From: Saprospiraceae bacterium UBA6168
GTDB lineage: Bacteria > Bacteroidota > Bacteroidia > Chitinophagales > Saprospiraceae
Direction of reading: 5' to 3'
DNA length: 64,000 nucleotides
Assembly (NCBI GenBank): GCA_002435785.1
Contig: DIUC01000035.1
Span: 26,957 to 90,956, forward strand
Of this stretch, positions 31,042-39,595 are shown piece after piece. Both the position numbers and the translations under genes were made by a program. The notes under the pieces were generated by a model, which was given only the letters and a program-made list of their open reading frames with translations, ran no database searches and was not told the DNA's origin. The stretch's first letter is position 1. The number at the start of each line of letters is the position of its first letter.

Positions 31042-32706
31042 ATGACAGAGCAAAGACCGTGGCTGGGAAACTATCCGAAAGGAGTGCCCGCCAATATTGA
31101 CGAAAACGCCTACCCATCACTCATCGCCTTACTGGACGAGACCTTCAAAAAGTACCCTGACCTAAAGGCATTCACGTGCATGGGCAAGGCGATGAGCTAT
31201 GCCGAGGTTGACCGCTACTCCACCCAGTTCGGGGCCTACCTGCACTCCCGCGGGCTGGAGCCAGGCGACAAGATTGCCCTGATGATGCCCAACCTCTTGC
31301 AGTACCCCATCGCGCTGTTCGGCTGCTTGCGGGCCGGGCTTGTCATCGTGAACACCAACCCACTTTACACGCCCCGGGAGATGCGACATCAGTTCACCGA
31401 CTCGGGGGTGAAGGCCATAGTGATTTGCGAGAATTTCGCCGCCAACCTGCAAGAGGTGTTGCCGGACACGCAGATAAAGACCATCATTGTTACCAGCATT
31501 GGCGAGATGCTGGGCCTCAAAGGGGCGTTCGTCAACCTCGCCGTTCGCTACATCAAGCAGATGGTGCCCGACTTCTCGCTTCCAAATACCGTTACCTTCA
31601 GTGCTGCCTTGGAGCAGGGCAAAAAATTCACCATCAAGCCATTCCAGCACAACCCAGACGACGTGGTGGCGCTCCAGTACACAGGTGGCACGACGGGCGT
31701 GGCAAAGGGCGCCATGCTCACCAACCGCAACCTTGTGGCCAACATGATGCAAATAAGGGCCTGGATAGGACAGGCTCAAATCGGAGCGAAGGACATCGGC
31801 TTGTCGCCACTGCCACTCTACCATATTTTCGCTTTCTCGGTCAATTGTTTGGCGCTGTTCAGCCTTGGTGCCCTCACGGTGCTTGTGGTCAACGCCCGTG
31901 ACCTGCCATCGGTCATGAAGGAGTTCAAGAACCACAAAGTCACGTTGATGACTGGGGTGAACACCTTGTTCAACGCCCTGCTCAACCATCCCGATTTTGC
32001 ATCGCTCGACTTTAGCAGCCTCAAATTCGCCTTTGGTGGTGGCATGGCGGTGCAGAAAGCGGTAGCCGAAAAATGGCGGAAAGTAACTGGCTCACCGTTG
32101 ATTGAGGGCTTCGGCATGACCGAATCATCCCCTGTGGCCAGTGTGAACCCGCTCGATGGCTCCGGCCGCTTGGGCTGTATCGGCCTTCCTGTTTCTTCGA
32201 CCGACATGCGCATCGTGGACGATGCCGGAAACCCATTGCCGCAAGGCGAAACCGGCGAAATACAAATCAAAGGGCCACAAGTGATGAAGGGCTACTACAA
32301 CCGCCCGGATGCCACCGTGCAGACCATCAAGGACGGCTGGCTTTGCACGGGCGACATCGGGCTGATGCACTCGGACGGCTACTTTCAAATCGTTGACCGC
32401 AAAAAGGACATGATTCTCGTGTCAGGCTTCAACGTCTATCCGAACGAAATAGAGGACGTGGTGATTGAGCACCCCAAGGTGATGGAATGCGCCGCCATTG
32501 GTGTCCCCGACGAAAAGTCGGGCGAGGTGGTGAAGATTTTTGTGGTAAAAAAAGACCCGTCGCTGACCGAAAAGGAACTGCTGGAGCATTGCCGCCATGG
32601 ACTTACCGGCTACAAAATACCGAGGTCGGTGGAGTTCCGAACGGAGTTGCCGAAGACGAATGTGGGCAAGATTTTGAGGAGGAAGTTGCGGGAAGAGCAG
32701 GGGTGA
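31042..32706 (+). CDS. fadD: Long-chain fatty-acid-CoA ligase
   Basis: 554 residues, a full ANL-superfamily acyl-CoA synthetase. The P-loop-like motif LQYTGGTTGVAKGAMLTNRN (~213-232), GFGMTESSPV (~357-366), the adenylate-binding WLCTGDIG (~433-440) and DRKKDMILVSGFNVYPNEIE (~453-472) are all present, with the catalytic Lys in TNVGKILRRKLRE at the end. It activates fatty acids to acyl-AMP and then acyl-CoA in the cytoplasm for beta-oxidation or lipid synthesis. The gene is monocistronic with its own promoter and a strong terminator. Confidence 0.93.
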   Translation: MTEQRPWLGNYPKGVPANIDENAYPSLIALLDETFKKYPDLKAFTCMGKAMSYAEVDRYSTQFGAYLHSRGLEPGDKIALMMPNLLQYPIALFGCLRAGLVIVNTNPLYTPREMRHQFTDSGVKAIVICENFAANLQEVLPDTQIKTIIVTSIGEMLGLKGAFVNLAVRYIKQMVPDFSLPNTVTFSAALEQGKKFTIKPFQHNPDDVVALQYTGGTTGVAKGAMLTNRNLVANMMQIRAWIGQAQIGAKDIGLSPLPLYHIFAFSVNCLALFSLGALTVLVVNARDLPSVMKEFKNHKVTLMTGVNTLFNALLNHPDFASLDFSSLKFAFGGGMAVQKAVAEKWRKVTGSPLIEGFGMTESSPVASVNPLDGSGRLGCIGLPVSSTDMRIVDDAGNPLPQGETGEIQIKGPQVMKGYYNRPDATVQTIKDGWLCTGDIGLMHSDGYFQIVDRKKDMILVSGFNVYPNEIEDVVIEHPKVMECAAIGVPDEKSGEVVKIFVVKKDPSLTEKELLEHCRHGLTGYKIPRSVEFRTELPKTNVGKILRRKLREEQG

Positions 32707-32752
32707 GATTGGGAATGGAATCCATAGGGTTTCGTCACAAAATTGTATGCAC

Positions 32753-32792
32753 AAAAAAGGCGGCTGGGCATCTTGCCCGCCGCCTTTTTTTT
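32753..32792. terminator. Bidirectional terminator between fadD and rny
   Basis: AAAAAGGCGGC-t-GGGC pairs with GCCC-g-GCCGCCTTTTT around a short loop, flanked by A-run and T-run. It serves both convergent genes. Confidence 0.85.
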
Positions 32793-32807
32793 GCTTCACT
32801 CCGAGGA

Positions 32808-34457
32808 TTAACGTGCGAACTGCACCGCCCGTTTCTCCCGAATCACAGTTACTTTTATTTGCCCGGGGTATTGCATTTCCCCTTGTATTTTCTGCGAAAT
32901 CATGAAAGCGAGGTCGTCGGCGTAGGCATCTGTGACCTTTTCGGCCTCCACGATGACCCGAAGCTCACGGCCTGCCTGCATGGCAAATGCCTTGGAAACG
33001 CCTTCGTGCGCCATGGCGATTTCTTCGAGCTCACCGATGCGCTTGAGGTAGCTCTCCAGGATTTCACGCCGGGCACCGGGCCTTGCGCCAGAGATGGCGT
33101 CGCAAGCCTGTGTGAGTGGGGAGATGATGTTGTTCATCTCGATTTCGTCGTGGTGAGCACCAACAGCGTTACAAATTATCTCGTTCTCGCCATACTTCTC
33201 GCAAATCTGCATACCCACAATGGCGTGCGAGAGTTCGGTTTCCTCTTCGGCTACCTTCCCGATGTCGTGTAGTAGGCCAGCTCGTTTTGCCAGTTTGGCT
33301 TGTTTTGGGCTGAGTCCCAGTTCGGCAGCCATAATGCCGCAAAGGTTGGCAGTCTCGATGGAGTGCTTGAGCAGGTTCTGGCCATAGGAGGAGCGGAAGC
33401 GCATGCGGCCCACCATTTTTATCAAGTAGGTGTTGAGGCCGTGGATGCCCAGTTCAATGACCGTTCGTTCGCCGATTTCGACGATTTGCTCGTCAAGCTG
33501 TTTGCGGGTCTTGGCCACCACCTCCTCTATCCGGGCGGGGTGGATGCGGCCATCGGTCACGAGTTTTTTCAGGGCAAGGCGGGCTATCTCCCGGCGTATC
33601 GGGTCGAAGCTGGAAATGACGATGGCCTCCGGCGTATCGTCCACCACGATTTCGGCACCAGTGGCAGCCTCGAGTGCCCGGATGTTCCGGCCTTCCCGGC
33701 CAATGATTTGGCCCTTCATGTCGTCGGAATCAAGTGGGAACACCGAGACGGTGTTCTCGATGGTGTATTCCGAGGCCATGCGCTGGATGGTCTGGATGAT
33801 GATTTTCTTTGATTCCTTGTTGGCGTCGAGTTTGGCCTGAGTGATGGTATCCTTCACGAGTGCCATGGCCTCGGTCTCAGCCTTGCCTTTGATGGCGCGC
33901 AGGAGTTCTTCTTTAGCCTCAGTTTGAGTAAGGCGGGAGATGCCTTCGAGGGCCTTTATGCGTTCTTCGTTGGCTGCTTCGAGTTCTTCCTTGCGCTTGG
34001 CCACCACCTTAAGCTGCTTGTCGAGATTTTCCCGAACGGCGTTGTTCTCCGCTACTTTTTGCTCGAAATCGGCGTCCCTTGCGTCCAGTTCCTTGGCCCT
34101 GTTTTTTAGTTTGTCCTCCGCCGATTGGAGGTCTTTTTCTAGGCTCCGTATTTCCAGTTCCCGCTCTTTTACGGCGACCATTTTCTCGGCTTTTTCCTTG
34201 TCGAAGTCGGCCCGCATGGAGTTGAAGCGGTCTTTCGCTTCTTGCACCTTGCGCTGTTTGATGGTCTCGTTCTTCGACTCCGCTTCTTCGAGGATGCGCT
34301 TGGCGGTGTCTTGCGCCTTCTTGATTTCTTGGTCGGTTTTTGCGTTTAGTTCGTCAAGCATCGCCTGCTTCTTGCTTTTCATGCCGGCTTGGATGACGAA
34401 GTACCCGACGACCAGCCCGACGACCAGCCCGATGGCCAGTCCGATTCCTATTTCCAT
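32808..34457 (-). CDS. rny: Ribonuclease Y
   Basis: 549 residues. An N-terminal membrane anchor (IGLAIGLVVGLVVGYFVIQAG, ~5-25) is followed by a long coiled coil (~30-200), a KH domain (NTVSVFPLDSDDMKGQIIGR then EGRNIRALEAATG) and an HD domain with LLHDIGKV (~368-375) and GAHHDEIEMNNII. The C-terminus IKVTVIREKRAVQFAR is typical of RNase Y. It is a membrane-bound endoribonuclease that starts mRNA decay. The pheT - coiled coil - zapA - rny order on the minus strand is common in Bacteroidota. Confidence 0.96.
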   Translation of the reverse strand: MEIGIGLAIGLVVGLVVGYFVIQAGMKSKKQAMLDELNAKTDQEIKKAQDTAKRILEEAESKNETIKQRKVQEAKDRFNSMRADFDKEKAEKMVAVKERELEIRSLEKDLQSAEDKLKNRAKELDARDADFEQKVAENNAVRENLDKQLKVVAKRKEELEAANEERIKALEGISRLTQTEAKEELLRAIKGKAETEAMALVKDTITQAKLDANKESKKIIIQTIQRMASEYTIENTVSVFPLDSDDMKGQIIGREGRNIRALEAATGAEIVVDDTPEAIVISSFDPIRREIARLALKKLVTDGRIHPARIEEVVAKTRKQLDEQIVEIGERTVIELGIHGLNTYLIKMVGRMRFRSSYGQNLLKHSIETANLCGIMAAELGLSPKQAKLAKRAGLLHDIGKVAEEETELSHAIVGMQICEKYGENEIICNAVGAHHDEIEMNNIISPLTQACDAISGARPGARREILESYLKRIGELEEIAMAHEGVSKAFAMQAGRELRVIVEAEKVTDAYADDLAFMISQKIQGEMQYPGQIKVTVIREKRAVQFAR

Positions 34458-34467
34458 GATGTCAAAA

Positions 34468-34578
34468 GGTTAAAATAGTTACGAGGTTGCGTGGTTTTCC
34501 GGCTCAAATCCTCCGCAGCGCCTTGTTTGAGAGCAAACATGCGCCAACGCAGTTGTTGGGCCATCTAGCCATTTAACC
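34468..34578 (-). ncRNA. Possible structured RNA (6S-like position) between zapA and rny
   Basis: The 146-bp gap has terminal complementarity: GGTTAAAT at 34571-34578 pairs with ATTTTAACC at 34468-34476 (minus strand), extending inward through TGGCTA/TAACTA. Inside are two competing hairpins, GTTTG-ctct-CAAAC and CTCAAA...TTTGAG. A closed stem with a large internal bubble and terminal hairpin is the general shape of 6S RNA, and zapA-linked 6S genes are known in other bacteria. No primary-sequence proof; it may be only a leader of rny. Confidence 0.3.
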
Positions 34579-34603
34579 AAAAAATATAACAACAGGAAAG
34601 ACC

Positions 34604-34900
34604 TTAAGGCATCGCTTCATCAATAAGCGATTCTATGCGGGAAAGTTTTTCGGAAATAGCTGGCGAAGAAGCAGTCGTTTGGCTTGTGGCTTTGTGCAAA
34701 TCCACCGCGTAGGCCAAGAGCGCCATAGCGAGGCAGTCTTGTTTCTCACGGTTTGCGTAGGCCAACTGAAATTTATTCACTTTTTCGTTGACCTCTTTCA
34801 CTATCTGACGGATGACCGGCTCGTCATTCGCCTTTATTTTCAAAGGATATGGCCGCCCAGCAATCGTCACGGTCAGTTGTTTGCTATCTTGTTCTTCCAT
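34604..34900 (-). CDS. zapA: Cell division protein ZapA
   Basis: 98 residues, the usual size. LTVTIAGRPYPLKIKANDEPVIRQIVKEVNEKVNKF in pieces (~8-43) is the ZapA N-terminal domain, and the rest is a coiled-coil helix (DCLAMALLAYAVDLHKAT). It crosslinks FtsZ filaments in the Z-ring. It follows a ZapB-like coiled-coil gene with a three-base gap, suggesting a functional pair. Confidence 0.92.
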   Translation of the reverse strand: MEEQDSKQLTVTIAGRPYPLKIKANDEPVIRQIVKEVNEKVNKFQLAYANREKQDCLAMALLAYAVDLHKATSQTTASSPAISEKLSRIESLIDEAMP

Positions 34901-34903
34901 ATC

Positions 34904-35194
34904 CTAAGCGTTTTGAAGCCACTCAATACATTTATCTATCTCGTTGATGTATTGGTCAATTTGCTTTCTCAACTTTTGGTTGCTTTCCGAATCGTCTCCC
35001 CGCTGCCCGGCCCATGCCTGCTGCGAGTTAGTTAATCTTTCTGTCAATTCGCCGATGCGCTCTTGCTGTGCTTCGAGATCGGCTTTCAGTTTATTATTTT
35101 CTATGGAAAGAACGGCGTTTTGCTGGCGCAAGGCGGTCATTACTTCGGCCAGTTGCCGTACTTTCTGTTCGATATTTTCGAGTTGTTGGGTCAT
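34904..35194 (-). CDS. Small coiled-coil protein, ZapB-like
   Basis: 96 residues, almost entirely one coiled coil with heptads (LENIEQKVRQLAEVMTAL, NNKLKADLEAQQERIGELTE), ending DQYINEIDKCIEWLQNA. It lies eight bases after pheT and three bases before zapA. Size and position fit the ZapB-like partner found beside zapA in this phylum; the coiled coil alone does not prove function. Confidence 0.75.
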   Translation of the reverse strand: MTQQLENIEQKVRQLAEVMTALRQQNAVLSIENNKLKADLEAQQERIGELTERLTNSQQAWAGQRGDDSESNQKLRKQIDQYINEIDKCIEWLQNA

Positions 35195-35202
35195 GTGTTC
35201 AT

Positions 35203-37710
35203 TTAACGCCGTATCAGCGCTCCAAGTTTCCCTTCAAACGCCTCGATAAGTTGGCTCATCACGGCGTCCACCTCTTTATCCTGCAAGGTGCGGGTCGGAT
35301 CTTCGAAGGTGAAGCTCATTGCGTAGGACTTTTTGCCCTCGCCAAGTTTCGTTTCATCTTCAAAGACATCGAACAAATTTATAGCTCCCAACAGCTTTTT
35401 ACCAACTTTTTTGGCAACGGCGGCAAGGTCGCTAAATTTTACGGATTTACCAATTACCAAGGCAAGGTCTCTGCGCACTGTAGGGAATTTGTTTAGCTCC
35501 GCAAAACTGATGGACTGCTTTTTGGCTGCTTGCAGCAACATATCCCAGTTCAAGTCGGCATAAAACACCTCGCCGCGCACGCCCATTTTCTTGCAAACCT
35601 TCGGCTGCACCTTCCCGAACACCACCAACTCCTGCGGCCCCCGGTGGTACTTGATGCCGTAGGCAAAAACATCGTCCTTCACCGCTGTCTCCTGAAACCC
35701 GCCGCCAACGCCGAGGCGGGCGAGCACACTGCCCACGAAAGACTTCAACGTGAAAAAATCAGCCGAAGCCTTCTCCTTGTTGCGCCAGCTTTCCGGCAAT
35801 CGTTGGCCAGTGAGGAACAAAGCCAAGTGCTGAGGCTCTTTGTATTTCAGATTTGCGATTGCGGACTGCGGATTGCAGCCCTCGGAATCCGAATTCCGCA
35901 ATCCGTAATCCGCAATCGAATGGTAGGTTTTGCCGAATTCGAAAAGTTTGAGGTCACTCTGTTGTCGGTTCTGGTTGTTCACTACCGCTTCCAAGCCGCT
36001 GAACAGCATCGTGGGGCGCATGATGTCGAGCTGCACGTTGCTCGTGTTGTTCACAAAGACAAGTTCGCCTGCTTCCTTTGGCAAAATTTCTTTGTAAAAC
36101 GTTGATTGCGAGAGCGATAGGCTCATCACCTCGTTGAAGCAGTTTGCTGCCAGGTAGTCCGCAATGGTGTTGCGCACGGCGTTCGGGTCGGGCTTCTCGC
36201 TGCTCACCATGCTGCTGCGGATTTGCGCAGGGGCAGGTACGTTGTCCAGTCCGAACACCCGAAGTATTTCCTCCACCACATCGGCGGGGCGTGTCACATC
36301 GGCTTTGTTCGTTGGAATGCTGGCGGTGAAAGATTCGCTCGTTTCCGCCACGATTTTCATCTCCAATGCCGTCAGGATTTCCTTAATTTTTTCCTTCGGA
36401 ATTTCCACCCCGATGAGCCGACGGCAATAATCGTAAGTGACTTTAACTTTCTTATTTTCAATGGGGTGTGGATAAACGTCAACCACTTCCGAGGCGATCT
36501 CGCCACCAGCCAATTCCACTATCATGGCGGCTGCCCTTTGCAGCGCATAAACGCAAACGTTTGGGTCACTGCCTTTCTCAAACACCTTGGCGGCGTCCGT
36601 GCGCAGGTCGTGGCGGGTGCTGCTGCGGCGAATCCATTTTGCGTTGAAATGGGCGCTTTCGAGGAAGATGTTCTTCGTAGTTTCCTTCACGCCCGACCTC
36701 GCCCCGCCAAACACGCCGCCGATGCACATGGGCTTCGAGTCGCCATCGCAAATCATCAGGTCGTGCTCGCTGAGGCTGCGCTCCCGGTCGTCGAGGCTTT
36801 GGAATTTGGTGCCTTCCGGCAATGTTTTCACGATGATTTTCTGCCCGGCGATTTCATCCAAATCAAAAGCATGGAGCGGCTGGCCAAGTTCGTGGAGGAT
36901 GAAGTTGGTCACGTCCACGATGTTGCTGATGGGCCTCACACCGACGGAGAGCAACCGTTTTTTCAGCCAATCCGGCGACTCGCCGATGGTCACGCCCTTG
37001 ATGCTCACACCAGCGTAGCGGGGGCAAGCCTCCGTGTTTTCGATTGTGACTCCGACGGGGATGAGGGAAGAGGGATGAGGGATGAGCGGGGTGACCATTG
37101 GCATTTTCACGCCATCTTTTTGACCGCACTGTACTTGCAGCGCAGCCGCTAAGTCCCTCGCCACGCCGAGGTGGCAGGTGGCATCGGACCGATTCGGCGT
37201 CAGGCCGATTTCATACACTACGTCCTTTTCCAGCTTGAAATATTCCCGTGCAGTCAGTCCAATGGGTGTTTCATTAGGCAGCACAAGGATGCCACTATGG
37301 TCTTCACCGATTCCAAGTTCATCGGCGGCACAAATCATCCCCTGCGATTCTTCGCCCCTGATTTTGCCGAGTTTCAGTGTGATGGGGTCTCCAGTGGTTG
37401 GGTACAAAGTAGTGCCGACGGTGGCCACGAGTACCCGTTGCCCGGCGGCCACGTTGGGCGCTCCGCAAACGATTTGGAGCAACTCGCCAGTGCCGATGTC
37501 CACTTTGGTGAGGCTGAGTTTGTCGGCGTTCGGATGCCGCCAGCACTCCTTCACCTCGCCCACCACGACGCCTTCCAGCCCGCCCTTGATGCTTTCTACT
37601 TCCTCCATGCCCTCCACTTCGAGGCCGAGGCTGGTGAGTAGGTTCGAGACTTCTTCGGGCGACAGTTTGATGTCTATGTATTCTTTGAGCCAGTTTAGCG
37701 ATATGGTCAT
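35203..37710 (-). CDS. pheT: Phenylalanine-tRNA ligase beta subunit
   Basis: 835 residues, somewhat longer than usual (~790-810). Domains: tRNA-binding OB fold (~42-150; GEVKECWRHPNADKLSLTKV), B3/B4 (~215-395), B5 (~410-480), the catalytic-like core with RPADVVEEILRVFGLDNVPA, and the C-terminal ferredoxin-fold anticodon-binding domain (ending MSQLIEAFEGKLGALIRR). It works as alpha2beta2 with PheS, encoded elsewhere. Two in-frame low-complexity inserts are seen: residues 208-219 (PLIPHPSSLIPV) and a hairpin insert at 35850-35919 coding for HSIADYGLRNSDSEG and NPQSAIANL. Both sit between domains or in loops, so the enzyme should still work. Confidence 0.95.
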   Translation of the reverse strand: MTISLNWLKEYIDIKLSPEEVSNLLTSLGLEVEGMEEVESIKGGLEGVVVGEVKECWRHPNADKLSLTKVDIGTGELLQIVCGAPNVAAGQRVLVATVGTTLYPTTGDPITLKLGKIRGEESQGMICAADELGIGEDHSGILVLPNETPIGLTAREYFKLEKDVVYEIGLTPNRSDATCHLGVARDLAAALQVQCGQKDGVKMPMVTPLIPHPSSLIPVGVTIENTEACPRYAGVSIKGVTIGESPDWLKKRLLSVGVRPISNIVDVTNFILHELGQPLHAFDLDEIAGQKIIVKTLPEGTKFQSLDDRERSLSEHDLMICDGDSKPMCIGGVFGGARSGVKETTKNIFLESAHFNAKWIRRSSTRHDLRTDAAKVFEKGSDPNVCVYALQRAAAMIVELAGGEIASEVVDVYPHPIENKKVKVTYDYCRRLIGVEIPKEKIKEILTALEMKIVAETSESFTASIPTNKADVTRPADVVEEILRVFGLDNVPAPAQIRSSMVSSEKPDPNAVRNTIADYLAANCFNEVMSLSLSQSTFYKEILPKEAGELVFVNNTSNVQLDIMRPTMLFSGLEAVVNNQNRQQSDLKLFEFGKTYHSIADYGLRNSDSEGCNPQSAIANLKYKEPQHLALFLTGQRLPESWRNKEKASADFFTLKSFVGSVLARLGVGGGFQETAVKDDVFAYGIKYHRGPQELVVFGKVQPKVCKKMGVRGEVFYADLNWDMLLQAAKKQSISFAELNKFPTVRRDLALVIGKSVKFSDLAAVAKKVGKKLLGAINLFDVFEDETKLGEGKKSYAMSFTFEDPTRTLQDKEVDAVMSQLIEAFEGKLGALIRR
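35850..35919. repeat. Hairpin element I inside pheT
   Basis: Left arm 35850-35876 (GCGATTGCGGACTGCGGATT) and right arm 35898-35918 (GCAATCCGTAATCCGCAATC) are near reverse complements built from GATTGCGGA words. It is translated in frame as part of pheT. Confidence 0.8.
37054..37089. repeat. TCCCTCA-word insert in pheT, shared with the glycosyltransferase gene
   Basis: Three degenerate copies of CCTCATCCCTCA code on the minus strand for PLIPHPSSLIPV. The same decapeptide IPHPSSLIPV is coded at 8116-8145 in the glycosyltransferase gene. Confidence 0.8.
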
Positions 37711-38166
37711 TGTTCCAAATTTGAGGGGGCGAAGATAGTAATATGAAGTTTTGTGACCATTAGAAAGTCGGATTCCGTTACTTTACAAATAAAATATTTG
37801 CACAAACCGCTTTGTTGTGGGCACAAAATGCAGCTGACAATCCTATACGCAACGAAATGATTTCAGCCTTTTTTGAGGGGTGAGAGGGACAAACAGGCAG
37901 TTTTCGAGTTGGCGAATAGCTCGCCTGAACAGTGGATATCATCTTCGCCAAAACCGAGACAACGTGCTGGATGTTTAGGTAAACGTATTATTTTGCTGAC
38001 CTGCTTTCGGAGCTTGTTGATAAAAAAAAGGATTTCGAGGCCATCCATGAGTTGGTGGAGCCAATGGAATCCGCAAAATTTTACCTTTATGCTGGTGGAC
38101 GATGGACGGTGAACGGTGAAATAGCTCCGTCAACCGTTAGCCGTTGGCCGCCAATCATTTTTGACC
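37711..38166. other. 456-bp intergenic region with possible gene relic
   Basis: A plus-strand fragment from 37995 reads SELVDKKKDFEAIHELVEP and continues ESAKFYLYAGG, which looks coding-like but has no start, and it runs into hairpin H. Another fragment at 37894 reads QAVFELANSSPEQW in a different frame. These may be remains of a small gene broken by frameshifts. No intact gene is supported. Confidence 0.35.
38096..38153. repeat. Hairpin element H before the DAHP synthase gene
   Basis: Left arm 38096-38120 (GATGGACGGTGAACGGTGAA) pairs with right arm 38127-38153 (CCGTCAACCGTTAGCCGTTG). It ends 13 bases before the ATG at 38167. Confidence 0.7.
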
Positions 38167-39255
38167 ATGCAATTTCACCCTGTTTTCGATAAAATCGAGC
38201 GCCCGATACTCATCGCTGGGCCATGCAGCGCCGAGACTGAGGCGCAAGTGATGGAGACCGCCCACGGCCTTGCTGCCCAGGGCATTGACCTCTACCGGGC
38301 TGGTATTTGGAAACCCCGCACGAAACCGGGCGGCTTCGAGGGCGTGGGAACGGAGGGGCTGGCTTGGTTGCGAAGGGTGAAGCAGGAAGTGGGCCTGAAA
38401 ACCACGACCGAGGTTGCCAATACGCAGCACGTTTTTGAAGCACTAAAGTACGGTGTGGACGTGTTGTGGATTGGTGCCCGCACGACAGTGAACCCCTTCT
38501 CCGTGCAGGAAGTGGCCGATGCATTGTTGGGGGTGGACGTCCCGATAATGATAAAAAATCCAGTAAATGCTGACCTAAAGCTCTGGATGGGCGCCATTGA
38601 GCGCATTTACAAAGCGGGCATCAAACGCATAGCGGCAGTGCACCGGGGCTTTTCAGTGCATGGGGAGACGAAGTACCGAAACGCCCCGCTCTGGCAGTTG
38701 CCGATTGAGTTGAAACGGCAGTTCCCCGACCTGCAAATCATCTGCGACCACAGCCATATCTGTGGACGGCGGGATACCTTGGCGCCCATTGCGCAGCAAG
38801 CCCTAGACCTCGGCTATGATGGCCTGATGACGGAGGTTCACCCTCGCCCGGACGAGGCTTGGAGCGACGCCGAGCAGCAAATAACGCCGTTCACCTATGG
38901 CGAGTTGGTGCGCCACCTGATTGCCCGCAAGCTGACGACGAGCAATGCGGACTTCTTGAAGTCGTTGGACTTTTTGCGGCACCAGATTGATGATATTGAC
39001 GAACGGCTGCTACAACTGCTCGGTTCACGCATGAAGCTGGTCAGCCAGATAGGCGAGTGCAAAAAGCAGAATAACGTCTCCATTTATCAGCCGATCCGCT
39101 GGAACGAGATTTTGGAACAGGCGATGGAAAAAGGCGCTGCGCTGGGCCTGAGCGGGGAATTCGTAGTGGCCGTGCTGAAGGCGGTGCACGAGGAGAGCAT
39201 TGGACACCAGTCGAAGGTGATGAACGAGAAGACGGCCATTGAGGAAACGCTTTGA
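38167..39255 (+). CDS. Bifunctional DAHP synthase / chorismate mutase
   Basis: 362 residues from the ATG at 38167 (a TTG two codons earlier is possible). Residues ~1-255 are a type I-beta-like 3-deoxy-7-phosphoheptulonate synthase: ILIAGPCSAET, YRAGIWKPRTKPGGFEG, GLKTTTEVANTQH, LWIGARTTVNPF and ICDHSHICGRRD. Residues ~265-362 are an AroQ-type chorismate mutase: LDFLRHQIDDIDERLLQLLG, RMKLVSQIGECKKQNN and ALGLSGEFVVAVLKAVHEES. It catalyses the first shikimate step and the chorismate-to-prephenate step. The C-terminal mutase often also gives allosteric control. The fusion order is the one usual in Bacteroidota. Confidence 0.93.
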   Translation: MQFHPVFDKIERPILIAGPCSAETEAQVMETAHGLAAQGIDLYRAGIWKPRTKPGGFEGVGTEGLAWLRRVKQEVGLKTTTEVANTQHVFEALKYGVDVLWIGARTTVNPFSVQEVADALLGVDVPIMIKNPVNADLKLWMGAIERIYKAGIKRIAAVHRGFSVHGETKYRNAPLWQLPIELKRQFPDLQIICDHSHICGRRDTLAPIAQQALDLGYDGLMTEVHPRPDEAWSDAEQQITPFTYGELVRHLIARKLTTSNADFLKSLDFLRHQIDDIDERLLQLLGSRMKLVSQIGECKKQNNVSIYQPIRWNEILEQAMEKGAALGLSGEFVVAVLKAVHEESIGHQSKVMNEKTAIEETL

Positions 39256-39595
39256 CCAACGTTGCTGATTTCAAGCCTCATAACAGGAGAGCTTTGTGGG
39301 CGGTTGTTCATGGAATTGAATTCACTTGTTTTTCAAGCAACCAATTTTTTCAAAGCGGTCCTTGAACAAATCCTCCTTTAAACTTGTCTTCCAATCAGCT
39401 TGAATCAATGATGAAAAAGCAATACGCAAACACGGTAGGTTGTTGTTGTCCATACAAACCAGTGGACAGGCGCTCCGACCATGCTTTCTATAGTATAAGT
39501 CGTTGATTAAATCAGAAAAGCCTTTCCACGCCACGGAAAGGCTTTTTTGTTTACCATTTTCAAACATCCATTTTTAACAAAAAAACAATCAAAAC
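39256..39595. other. 340-bp intergenic region before the peroxiredoxin gene
   Basis: A strong terminator (39516-39548) ends about 47 bases before the peroxiredoxin ATG. The stretch between holds no convincing gene; a minus-strand 81-codon frame overlaps the terminator and is not supported. Confidence 0.5.
39516..39548 (+). terminator. Rho-independent terminator upstream of the peroxiredoxin gene
   Basis: AAAAGCCTTTCC and GGAAAGGCTTTT arms with a short loop and a T-run. The nearest plus-strand gene ends 260 bases earlier, so a long 3' UTR, a small RNA or a leader attenuator is possible. Confidence 0.8.

Noticed and set aside
39322..39567. 81-codon minus-strand frame between DAHP synthase and peroxiredoxin genes
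   Set aside because: It overlaps a strong terminator hairpin and shows no recognisable protein features.
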